From assembly GCF_030867145.1 (NCBI RefSeq), contig NC_134428.1, forward strand, positions 21,927,537 through 21,991,536: a DNA stretch of 64,000 bases, given 5' to 3'. Numbering within the stretch: position 1 is the first letter of the stretch; every line of letters begins with the position of its first letter. Made by a program: the position numbers and the translations under genes. Below, piece after piece: positions 23,201 to 35,420 of this stretch. The notes under the pieces were generated by a model that did not search any database, was not told the origin of the DNA, and saw only the letters and a program-made list of their open reading frames with translations. This DNA comes from Opisthocomus hoazin. Lineage: Eukaryota; Chordata; Aves; Opisthocomiformes; Opisthocomidae.

Positions 23201-26200
23201 TTTGGCAGTGTGAGGAGTGCGGTCTGGTTACCGAACCCTCAAAATGTCTGAGAGACGAGAGCTGGCAGCGCGGTTAGCCTGTCTGCGAGCGGGGACGAGG
23301 AACCTGGCCTCCTCCAAAGAAAATACAAAGTGGCTTTGGCCATATCTATTATCATTATTGGAGCTGTCAGCTGAGATTCAATACAGAGCTTTAGACAGAT
23401 GTATCGAGGCCAGCTTCCACGCTGACTTACCACAGCAGAGAAGGAGCCAGCTCCTGTCTAATTTGTGCTCATTTAATCCCATTGATTTCATCAGAGCTAT
23501 GGGTGAGGAGGAAGGCAGCAGCGGGCTCTGCAGACTACGGCTCAGGGCACCGGTTTGGCTCGACCCCCTCGTCCTCCCAGCACCATCCCCAGGAGATGAC
23601 GGGGATCTTGTGCAAATCCCAAGACCAGCATGCAGGGATGAGCTCTTCCAGAATGAAAGATTTTGCTCTAAATCAAGTCACTGGGAAGCTGGACCATAAC
23701 CCTTTCATTTTCTGATTTCTATTATTCTCCCTCTGCAGTACGTTTTTACAGCTTAACTGTTTTGTTCCATGTTCAGGCTGTACTGAGAAAGGGAGACCAT
23801 TCACTGTTTTAGCAGAAGTTAAGCAAATACTTCTGTGTTTTCCAGCCCATTCCAGAGAGCTGTGCAGCGGTCAGTCTCAAAGAAGCAGGATCTCCTGAAT
23901 TCTCCTGTCTGTTATAAAAATATTGTGTCAGGAGTTAGGTCCCTGTGGGATGCTGATTTACCTCGAGTATCTATACATTTCTGTAGAAAATTAGAATATT
24001 CAGAAGTAGTCAGTCTGTTCTAGGACTACAGCTTGAGTTTTCTGTCCAGATTAATTAAAGGGCTGGAGAGGTTGCGAATGTGATTTCTTCTTATCTTGTT
24101 CCAAAGTCCATGCAATATCTACAGAGTTTCAAAGTTATATATGTTTTTTAAAAAAATCAATAGCAGTGGAGTTCTCATTATCACCAACCTACAAATAAAA
24201 TTGTACGAGAAGCCAAGAAGGGAAAACATCGGTGTGGAAACAGGTCTCGCCTTTATATTTGCGAGTGGATTTTTCCAGTGAGAAAAACTATTGAACAGCT
24301 GAAAAATTACTAACGCAAAACAAACCAAAACCCCCGTAATTATTACTGTCACCTCCTGTAGGTGAGGCTTTAAAGAGCAGTTATCTGAATACTCAGGATC
24401 AGGTACTTGAGGTGAAAGAGGTGTTGGATTTTGGCTTGGCCACCAAATTCCAGCCTGTGAATTCTTCTGTACCTTTTTCTCCATGGACAAGGACAGTTTA
24501 ATAGTAGGACCCCACAGAGGACTTGGTAGGACCTCAAGGAATAGAGCCGAGTCCATTCTTTGGCCCTAAGAGCTAAATGCAGACCTCAAAGCGTCGCTTC
24601 TCCCATGTGCTGCTATTCAAATTGTTCTCATTAATTGGCAGTGTGGCATTTGAGATGAGGGGAGAGACTTTATACCTGTGAAGGTTGGTTTCTCCCATCC
24701 ATCTCACAGGGAACTTGCCATTGCTCCCCTTATGCCCTCCATTGCTGCCGCCACCGGTCGGACCTTCGGATGGAGGAAGGCAGCTTTATTTTACCCAAGG
24801 GGCTGTGCCAGTTTGGGGCATCTGTTGGTGGCTGAGCACAAGGCTGGCAGGCTGGGCTGGGACCCTCCAGCCGCAGAGGGCTTCAGGTGTTGCCTCTGTT
24901 GTCACGTTTCTTCCAAAAGCCATCACCATAGCCCCATCACCCCCAGGGCTGTCAAGCACTGCCATCAGCAAGCAGCCAGGTCAGCAAAGCTGCTGGTGCC
25001 CTTTTAGCCTGCTGTGATAAACACATAGTCACAACAGTTTTATAACACAGCTCAGAACAGGATGTGCCATTCGTTACGAGGTCGAATTTGTGCCGGCACA
25101 TAGCTGTGAGTCACGGCAGGTTTCGATTGGGATTTCTGATTTCTGAACAAGGACTGATGAGGCTGCTTGGTAGCTCCCATTAATCTCCTTTCCCATGAGC
25201 TCTGCGTGGCTGCAGTTGAAGAGGTTTTGTGTTTGCTCTCACTCATTTGCACAAAAGGTGATGGTGCAACGGGTCTGACAGCCAGGACACGGATGGGAAG
25301 GATCTCCTCTGAGTTTCAGGCCAGGGATTTCACAGCTGTCCTTTGTCACTTCTCAGTGGTGCCTTGGAGAAATGCAGCTGCAGAGAGAGGTCTCGGTCCG
25401 TGTTCCTGAGACGTGGTGGCTCGGGGCAGCTCCTCCAGGGATGAAGGGAGTTGGTTCTTCCGGTGGGGCCAGGGTATCCCATCGCTGGAGAGTTTCTTAG
25501 TGGCATAAATGACTGCCCACTGTACTGATACCAGTGTCTGTAAGCAGCAAAGCCACCTATGCTTTCGGCTTGGGAGGCTTCCTGCTCAACGTTGCGCGAT
25601 TTAGGTCTCTCCTTAGTATTTTAGGAAGCTTTCAGACCAATTAAATCTTCAATGATCGCCTTTCAGCTCCTTGCGCAGTGGCTTTGCTTCTGCCTTTGTT
25701 GCAGAGTAGCTGCATGTCTGTGTATCAACTGCCCTAAACACACCCGGGACAAGACAAAGATTCATCTCCCTGCTCCCTCTCTCTCCTCCCCTGACCATGC
25801 TCTGCCAAAGAGGGGAGAAACCAGCAGCCCTGGGTTCACAGTCCTGGGAAGCCAAGGGAATTAGTTTTCTGTTGAACCCTTCATTCTCCAGATAGCAAAA
25901 CACTTTGTGAAGTTGGGGCCTGTAGGGAAGCAGAGCTGCTATTTATGTGATCAATAAAAAGTTTTACACGGAGCCTTGGATGCTCACAAAAGATGGGAAA
26001 GAATGTAGCTGAAACAGCTCTTCACATGAAAACAAGATGTTTATTGGTATTGAAACACCCTGCTAGGCTGAAATCAGATGCCAAGAGATGTGAGCTCAAA
26101 CGAGGATGGTTCCCATTGGGGAGGGGAGAGGAGCAGGCTGGCTTTTTGCATAAGAGGAGCTAAAATTTCCCTATCATTATGTGTAATAATAGAAGGATAA

Positions 26201-29200
26201 ATGCGCCGCATGGTGAGATGATTGAGGTTGGAGCCAAGGGGGACAGAGCCAATAACATTTTATATATTTTCCTGCTATATGAATGCTTCACACCTTGAAC
26301 TACTTTTCCTTGATTTTCTTTTTTTTTTCTTTTTTTTTTTTATTGAGGTAACAGCCAATAAAAGAAACTAATGCGTTAGAAACCACGTAAGCAATCTCCC
26401 ACTGAGCTTTATTCCCCACAGGCTCGTTGCATCAAAGGGAAGGCAGCAAAATAGGGCGACCAAATGCTACGTAAGAGTGAAAACGAGTTGGCTGCTGCCT
26501 GCTCTGTCCCAAGCTCGGGGCAGGTCACTTTGCCTGCAAGGACGGGTGGGCTCCTGGGGACCATGGCAGCCACCTGAGCCGGGGTGAGGAGGGCATTTGG
26601 GGGCTTTACCCAAGGCAGCACAGCTTGTGCCTTTGCTCTTCATTCCTTCTTCCCCACTCCTTCAAATGCAAATACTTCTCTCCAGCTTCCTGTGCCACCT
26701 CCACACTTCGAGAAGAGGTTTCTTGCTGCAGTTCCTCTCTTGCTGCATTTGAATCCTGTTTTCTGGCTGGAAAGTGCAGAGAGACAATTTATCCCCTGTA
26801 CCTCCTGCCTGCCCCTTCACCAGCGAGGGTAGTTTCATCCCACTCACGATGTCTTCCTTTCCTCACTCCACTTTACTGACCTCAGCAATGTCCAATTAGC
26901 AAATCTGGGCCTCCCATAAGCAGCAGATATTATTTCCACCTCATTTAAAGTTTACCACTCTGCCAGTTTTTGTTGTGCTCTTTCCAGCACTCGGTAATTT
27001 TGCTCCATAATAATGGATCAGCGTCTCGTAATTAGTGCGAACCATGGTGCTACATCCTGGGAAACAAGACACGGTGAGAAAACATTGACTGTCTCTTGTG
27101 CTTCCTGGGAGACATCAACCCTGAAGTTTCAAAGTGGTCTGGAGGGGGCAAATGCTGGTTATTGCACACAAATGTAGCCCATGAAAAGTGCAGCACTAAA
27201 CTATGCTCTGGGTACGAAGCCTTGGAGTCAGCACAGAGCAATCGCAGCAACACAATACACAACTTTATTAGGGGCTCTGAAAGTTGGAGTAAGGACTTTC
27301 TGCAGGATAAACTCCAGGCTTTTTGTAAAGGCTCGTCCTTCTAAACCCTGCTAACTCCACAGCTGGTGCATTTGCTCAGTGGGGTGGGCAGTGCAGCTCA
27401 GGGTGTCCACGTCTTAGCTGTTCTTCTCTCCTACCCTGTGCAAGCCACCGTCAGGGAGCTGCTCTTAATTTCCTGCGTTACCTAGCCACAAGCAGTGCTG
27501 CTGGTAACAAGCTCTGAAAAGACACAGGGAAAGAGCGTTAGGAGATAATAAGTCTTATTTACAGCTTGGAGAATCTGCATTTTAGAGCGAGACACTGTAC
27601 TTAAGAATCAGGAGAGACAAAGGGGCACCTTGCAAAAGTGTGTGTTGCCTGGGCAACATCAGCATCTGCATCCCCGCATCTCCCCAGCCCCGTGCTTAGC
27701 AAATACCCTCGCCGCGGTGCTTCCGTGCACGCCCAGACTTACACTTCGCTTCCTCTCACTCCCATCTGCAGCTGCTTCTCCAAGGTGAATGTACAGGGAT
27801 TGGCACAAGAAGCCTGCATATGCCGCTGGCAAGAAATGAATCTTCCATCACTCTTTAGGCTTGTCTCACCTGCTGTGCTCCGCAGAGTCCCAGGTCTGTG
27901 CTTGCACGCGGCGTGGGCTTCGCCCCACACACATGCCTGCAGATAGAGCCGGGCACAGTTGTGCCCTCCCTGTTTGGAGCTGAACCATAGATCCTGTGCA
28001 TCTGGCTGTGTCTTATCTCACAGTTACATTTATGTAGTAGTTACGCTTGAGGACAGATGCTTCCCCCCCCCCCTCGCTATTTTTTTTAACACTGTAAAAG
28101 AAAAACACACTCATCTTCCAGAGCTGGGAGTTCTCTTGACAGCAGAACAGTGTGATCGATGTGCCAGGGCATCATTTCATCAGAATATCAAGCCATGAGG
28201 TTGGCTACTGCCATTCATTCTTGTTGTTTGAATCCTCTTGATGTGTAAGATCACATTAAAACCCTGTAAGAGAAAAGTGCTGCATATCTCCTTGTCAGAG
28301 AGGACTATGCCGGTTCATCCATCCAGCCCCAGGACAATGCAGGTGGAGAGGAGGTCTTCGTCGGACCATTCGCTGAAGGTGAAACAAAAAGCTCTGCAGG
28401 TACCTAACCCCAGTCCAGCTCCGGTTTCCGAATGAAGAGAAGGACAACTTTCATGGCATTTTGCTTCCAGTTTTCTCCACCCTGGTCATTAAAATGTTGG
28501 GGTTTTCCTTTCATCTTGCCAATGACAAAACCAATTTGTCTTTCTTGCACCTTTTACTGATGTTTTTTTTTAACATCTTGAGCAGTGGGCTGCTGGCCAG
28601 GTTTCTGAAGGTGTTTAAGCATTAACAGATGCAGCTGGGTACCTGGAGGGATTTTTCAAAAGCACCTTGCTGTAATTGTTCATGATATTCTTCACTTCCA
28701 GTCATCATCTCTGGTAGCATCCCTATTCCTGCCAGCATTGCATTTCCTACTGCAGAACTGAGGTGGATTTTGCTTCTTTTCTTACTTTCAGTCCCAGAAC
28801 TCCAGGAAAGTGTACAAATGGGGAACAAAATGGGCAAAATTTGCTGCAGATGGTTACATTTGGGTAGACTGTAGTGTCATCAGAAAGTAGTGATCTGAGG
28901 TTGGCCCCCTCCGCCGGGACAAGCTGCAGGAGCCATCGCAGCCCAGGGCTGTTATTAAAGAGCGAAGGGATCCGCAATTTCCATCCTGCACTGCCATCTA
29001 TAGTGCAGCAAACACCACTGCAAAAATCAAACCAGCAGCCAAAAAAATACCCAGCTGAGGCGGCAGGCTGCGAGAAACCTCAGCACAATGAATGAAGTTA
29101 GCAATTTAGGGGCCATGGTCCATCTTGTGTTGGACTGGACCAGAGTGGGGGAGCTTGGGATGTGAGTCCCACCCGCCGGGCATCCCTAATTTTGGGGGGT

Positions 29201-32200
29201 TTGCAACACAACTTCAGCCCGTCCAAATCAACACAGAAATGGCCAGCTTTCTCTGGGGGACAGCTTAAGATATACTAAATCAGAGGCGTGAAACCAAAAC
29301 CCATTTTGACTCTGATGAGCAAAGGGAATTTCTCTTTATCTTTGATTTTGAAACCAGATGTTGCTTTCATGCTCTGAAACCTCCGAAAGAACCAAATGGA
29401 TTTTCTTCAAACTCCTCACAAAAAAATTCACCTTTGGGCTGCGAACAAGCTTAAGAAATTGCACCGTGATGGAGATTTTTTTTTCCCCTCCTCTCTTCCT
29501 TTTTTTGATTTGGAAAGTTAAAAGGATCCTAAAATAGAAGCTGAGAATTGGATTAAACATCCCTTTGTTAACTCTTAGCACTGCTCCAAGTCTGCAATTA
29601 TAATCTCTTAAGGTGCCTGGCTCCCATCCCTCTCACACTTCCAGCTGTCACATCTTTTATTAAAATAACTGCTAAAATAACACTGAGGACCAGCTCATCT
29701 CTGGTGCAGTCTGAAGAGGGAGCTTTCCTGAGAAAACTCAGAGAAAGCCCAGGTTTGGCCCAGTTTCGCATGCCTCCAAAATTGACCTGTGGAGTCAGGG
29801 AAGGAGATGGAGGTCGCAAGACCTGGGGAGCCCTAGATCAGGAGAAACCTCCTTGTGCTCCTCATGGCCCACCAGCATCCTTTGGCAGGAGGGGCAGAGG
29901 AACAGCGTGGTGAGAGCTTTGGCCTGGACCGTTTGGTATTGAAATATCTATCCTGAGACCCGCAATGCCAACACAGCGGAAAAATAGCACAGCCAGTTCC
30001 CCAGGAGGAATGGATAAATACCTCTCAAGTAGCTTTTCTGGCCTAAATCTAGCTGCAAAGGAACATGAGAAATAAAAGTTGTAGGTACATCATATGCATG
30101 TCATGTGTAGTTACCCAAGAAACCTTGTAATACTGTGGAAATACGAATTTTGCTCCCATCAGTTCTATTTTTCAAGATCAAGCTCACAAGCAGCTTCCAA
30201 CAAAAAGGTCATGCGGGATGCCTGATCCCAACAACAGCCTCATGGTCATATTCATCGATGGTCTTGGGAAATGCATATCTACCTTACTACAGTCGCTTTC
30301 TGCGTAATATGGGAATACCTAGGAGTGTTGGATGCTTGGGAAATGCTTTCATTGACAAAGGATGGGCCAAAATCACCAGCTCCTTCTCTCCTCATTAATT
30401 TTCAGTGCCCCTCATTTGCGCTGACGAAATATCTTGCATGAGTAATTATTCCCAGTCTGAACACGGAGCAGACAAAGCCCTACGTCAGTAGGGAAGGAAA
30501 GCAGGGTGGGCTTTGCCGGTGTTCGAATAAGGGATTTCAACCACCCAGGAGTGCTGGAGATCGAGAGGGAGCCATTCGTGACCTCTGGCAGGGATTTGGT
30601 GAGAGCAGCCCTTCGTGCGGAGGAGCTGGACAGGCTCTGTGCAGATGGCTGCGTTAGCTTGGCCACTAACTGTTTTAACAGAAAATTATATGCTAAATCA
30701 AGCACTGGAAAACAAATTGCACACTCAGCTTGGCTGGAAGGCCAGCCTCTGGCACAGACGGCTTTTCTCAATGGAGGCACATCCACCTCCCGCGGGACCT
30801 GCCGCCGTGATTTGCCTTTAGCAATGTTGGATGGCTGGAGCAAAAGCCAGAGTCTCCAGGGCAGCTTCAGCACGTGGGTGCTGCATTTGCTGCCAAAGCG
30901 TGGGTATTTTTTTCAGGTTTTCCACTAAGGAAAGCGTACGGCATGGGGCTGCCTGCTGGAGGCTTGGCTTGGGGTGGAAGCGGAGCAGGAGGCTTCCCCA
31001 GGGAAGGGCTGGAGCCTGCTTGGCTAGAGCCCTTTGGGCAAGCCAAGACGTTCCTGGAGGGATGAGATGCGGATTCGTGTGGCCTCGTGAAAGGGCAGCA
31101 TCTCCTGCTCTTGAGCTGGAGGCAGGAAGGGGTAAACCAGAAACTCACTTTAGCATCTTAGCTAACGAAATCCGCAGTAAACCCCCCTGTTTACACATAC
31201 AGTAATTCCTCCCCTTGCTCTTGCAAGCCCAGTTCAATTTTCTTTTTATTCTTGTGCATGTATCTGCAAATGGCCGATTACTGGTGTTAGACCCTGCCAA
31301 TAAACTGTATGCTTTTTATTTGTTTCCTTTCCTTGCAGAGTCGGTTAGCATTAAATACCGCTGCAGCGTGTGGAAGGGGTTGACGTAACGCCTTGGTGGC
31401 CACATAAAACAAGTTATTACTGAGCATGGCCCCGCTTTCTCACAAAAGGAGCCCTTGGAAGATGCAGCAGCTGGTATATGGGTATTTTGATGACCATAAA
31501 AACTTCATTTTACTTTTATTGCTATTGAAAAGCCCTGGATAGGTGCATTTCTCATGCAGCTGATTAATCTGAGGTTAGAGGCCACCGCGCCAGCAATTAC
31601 AGGATGTGTACCTTTGTGCGTATGGAAGCAGCGTATCTCAACCTCTTTCCAAAAGAAAATCAAAGGCAAAGCGTTGCTAGCATGGAGACACAAAGAATAC
31701 CCTCCCTTTTTCATCTGAGACTGCAGCGCGGGCTCGCTGCGCCCACTTAGGCTCCTTTCAGCTCCCAACAAGCCGCTGGGTTGCCTAGCAATCCTAACAA
31801 TATTTTATGAGGCCTTAATCCAGAGGCACATTTTGCTAATGCCGAATTTTAGTTAGAAGCTCCAGGAGAAGCACAGAGGAAGCCTGAGATAACATCACTC
31901 CAATTTATTACAGCCAGGGTACAGGGGGAAAAAATAAAATACCTAATTATCATGATGGGCATTTAGCATTAAGGTCTTGCATCGTAGCCTGTGAGCCAGC
32001 GTGCTGCCAGGGGTGGTCTCCATGCCATCAACCAACTGTAGCAACACAATCACATATCTGTGAATGTGCCAAGGCTCCAAAGAGGCACCTCTGAAAGGAA
32101 CCGACTGCTGGTGGCCAGGCTTCCGAGCAAACATCTAATGGTAAGAAACAATGAGGGAAAGAAACTTCTGGCTGAATGCGACAGAAAGGATTCAGTACGA

Positions 32201-32819
32201 CCAGTTGTTGCCACCCCACTGTTGGGTGCCTCCAGGGCAGCCTGCCTCCTTCGCCCAGGGTCATGCCCCAGGGTGACTGATGCTGGGAATTAAATGGGCT
32301 GAAGGGACAGTGGGCTCCAGCATGGCTTGGAGAGCCTTGGAGGACCTGCAAACTTTGGTCCCCCACTGCCTGGGCTGGTTGTCCAGCTCCACCCTGGCGA
32401 GGCCCTCTGCGTGTGCGCAGCTCCCCAGAATCAGCAGGATCAGGGCTGTGTGCTCCCAGGTCTGCGCTTGGCGAGGTGATGCACTGAACTGGCCCTGCCT
32501 GGACGGGACATCCGTGGCACAAATTGTCCCGGCTGGACCGCGGCACTGCTGACGGCAGAGTCCTGCCTGGGTGACTGGTTGTCATCTCTTCACAGCAGCA
32601 AGGTCTGGACGCTGAGCGGGGACACGATGGGGACAGGTCTGCTGATGGAGCGGTGGGCGGGTGGGAGGAGGCTGGTGAGTGATGACATCCACCAAATTAC
32701 TTTCTGCTCTAAGCCATATGGGAAAACAGAGGTACCAAAATTCATAAATCTCTTTCAAATCACATTCCCTTGGTTTCTCCCTCTCTAGCCCCAAACGGAC
32801 GTGTAACCCAGGAATAACC
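23201..32819. other. Intergenic DNA, no gene recognised
   Basis: Composition is mixed, with GC-richer patches (for example 24680-25010, 30780-31080 and 32190-32650) that create open frames on both strands at once. None looks like a real protein. Homopolymer runs include T-rich DNA at 26315-26342 and a C run followed by a T run near 28063-28088. No transposable element with a recognisable terminus was found. Confidence 0.5.
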
Positions 32820-33520
32820 AAGACCTTGGGGTTAGAGTCAATGTTTCTGAAGGCTACAGAGTTCCTATTTTTGTCTTGTAGTTTGGCTAATGCAAACTTT
32901 GTCCAAGACTCAAACTTTGTAAAAGTTACTTTTAATGGTTGGGGTTTTTAAATCTGACCTTAAAAAAAAAAAAAACACCTTTAATTTTGCCAAAGATTAC
33001 TCCATAATAGTAATCTCTTGCTAACATAAACTGAATTCCATCCAACCATTAAACTCTTACATTATTATTTTGTTGATGAAGAATGACCTTTGGTTAAATT
33101 CAGCAAGTTTCATTTCTGTAAAACATGTATTTATAAAAAAAATCGATAGACATGTTTTCATGCCTTCTTATTTCTCTCTCCCTGTTTTTGGCAGGTTTTT
33201 ATTTTTTTTTTAATTTCCAAGGTGCATAGGTTTTTCTCTAAGCAGGTAAACATATCCCCTCCTGCAAGCGCATTAACATGAGGGAACTGGTAAGTTAAAA
33301 TTAAACAAAAGGAGACAAATTTCCTTGATTTTTTTCACTGGCCAAGCTGAAGGACAAGTAAATTGTTTTTTTAAAATCCTTTCACTTGTAATACTGTATG
33401 GTATTATTAGTAATGTAAGTAAGTAAAACTGTTTATAGATGTTTTTCTGAAGCTGACAGTGTGCCCTTAAAGTGATGTGTGATCATCATAAATCCAGGGT
33501 TTTCCAGCAGTAACAGCAAA
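32820..33520. other. AT-rich intergenic block
   Basis: About 700 bp are visibly richer in A and T than both flanks, with several TAAT cores, an A run near 32960-32973 and T runs near 33200. It has no open frame of note. It could be a conserved non-coding element or simply low-complexity DNA. Confidence 0.3.
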
Positions 33521-34789
33521 TGCCCTTACCACGCTGACATATCTAACTAATGCAACCAGCTAGAAAGTGGAGCACAGAATGGGAAAAGGAGAGAGTTTCA
33601 CACTTCATCCAGGATTTTACTGGAAACCAGCATTAGTGCTGGAAATACAATCAAAGGTTAGCCTTGCTCAGTGCTTTAGAGGTGTCTGTGAAACAGCAGG
33701 ACATTTGCAGGAGAGTCCCTCCCCCAGCATCTGCTCCCTGCTGAGAGGCTCCAGTGATCTCCAAGGACGTTCAGGACTCACTGACAACAAATATGGTTTA
33801 CAAGTGCCTTTGCTAGTCCCTACTTCAAGGCTAACCTGCTGATGGCCAAAGCCAAGAACAGGTCACAGCAACTTCAGATTTCCTCTGCTGGGATGCTGTG
33901 CAGCGGCTGAAGTCCAGGGCTGTTCCAAGATGGGTGCCTGGACACCTTGGCTGGGTCCATGTCAGGGCACTGTACTCTTTGCCTCTGCCCTCAGTCCCCT
34001 ATCCCTTATTTGAGAAAAAACAAAGCCACGTGAAGACTGGCCATCACCTCCGTCCTCTAGGTATGACCCAGCCGGGAGGGTGTCCAGCGTGTACATGGAT
34101 CCTCGGCATGCTCCAAGCCAGCAGCCCTGAGCAGAGTGAGATAGGCTGAATCCAGATGTTTTCCTTTTTTTCTGGCATGGCTTGGCCCAGTGGTGTTTTT
34201 TCCCTTTGGAAGGAAAGCTTTCGGCATCCAGCTCTTCACGAGCAGGTTGATAGGCGATAGCTGGTTAAAAGAGAAAAGGAGGTTGTTCGTTTCTGGAGGG
34301 GGAATTTGTTGCAGAAGCACTTGAACGCAGCCGTCCCTGATGCCCGGGACGATGCTGGGTCCAGGCCAGGGGCTCAGATATTCACGACATAAAGGTGATA
34401 TAGCAACGAGGCCATTTACACACATAACCTACCATGGGTTATAGATCTGATTCCAGACTGCCCTGACCTTCTGTGTGTGGTTTCTGCCTGTGAAAATATA
34501 GGAAGGAAGTCGGAATCAGGTGTGACCACTGTGGTTTTGGCAGCACATTACACTGGCTGTATATCATGATAGATACGTCATCGCAGGTGTGAATCATGAC
34601 ATAAGGTTTTGGACAGTAAACATGCAGGTCCTGTGTTTTTTGTTTCAATGTTTCCTAATAATACAGGGCAAATTCTGTAGCTTTACTGGCTCCTCTAGCT
34701 ACTTGAACGGGCTGTAAAGCAAGATATTTAAGATCAGCCATTTCCAACCCTCCAGACAACTCATGGAGCTTGTTTTCAGCAGCGACAGG
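33521..34789. other. Intergenic DNA, nothing recognised
   Basis: No gene, repeat or regulatory signature is visible. The open frame 34057-34425 on the minus strand has no recognisable domain. Confidence 0.5.
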
Positions 34790-35420
34790 CAGTATATGTC
34801 AGTTACTCACAGAAGTCCAAAACCATATTCCTTTTGGGCTGAAATGTTTCATGTTTGCTATCAGCTTTTATACTTATTGGTTCAGTTGGTTTTAGCTGTT
34901 GAAAAGTATGTGGGGCTTTTTTATCTCTGTTCGCATCGATAGAAAGTGAGAAAATGAGATCATTCAAAAATGACTAAAGCAAATAATTCAGGCCTGGCTT
35001 GTGTTATGTATTTCACTGAGGTCTAAGTTTCAAGCCAAATTGAAAGAAAGTTAGCTGAGCGGGTTTAAAGCTCAAAGCGCCCACACCAGTGTAAATTTTA
35101 TGAATTATTTTAATTGCAACCCACAAAATGGTATTGCTTTTGTAAAATTATCTTGACAACAAATGGTCTTGTTCAAGGCTTTCCAAAATGGTCTATCATA
35201 CATCAGATAGTCTCTGGCATGGATTCTAGAAAAGCGACAGCGTTTCTACATGGGGAATGAGCAGATCATATAATATCTTAGGGAATGGCAGAGTCTGGGC
35301 ATCAGATGTTCCTAGGTCTTTATTGTATTTCAGAGAACTTGCTGTGAAAATATATTCTTGATAAGTGTGATTTGAAAAAAATCTCTGTGAAACCTAAACA
35401 AACTGTGATAGAAACATTTC
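34790..35420. other. AT-rich intergenic block, possible non-coding element
   Basis: This AT-rich segment has few CpGs and homeodomain-type words such as GAATTATTTTAATTGC near 35102-35118. There is no long open frame on either strand. Its texture resembles vertebrate conserved non-coding elements, but conservation cannot be judged from one sequence. Confidence 0.25.

Noticed and set aside
23217-23699. 160-codon plus-strand open frame
   Set aside because: There is no ATG-supported start, no splice context and no recognisable domain, and the composition is like the surrounding intergenic DNA.
30412-30928. Opposed open frames of 153 (minus) and 140 (plus) codons
   Set aside because: Both strands are open through the same bases because of GC-rich composition. 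Neither product resembles a known protein.
32028-32585. 185-codon minus-strand open frame
   Set aside because: The product is Pro/Gly/Ser-rich and low in order-forming residues, typical of GC-rich non-coding DNA.
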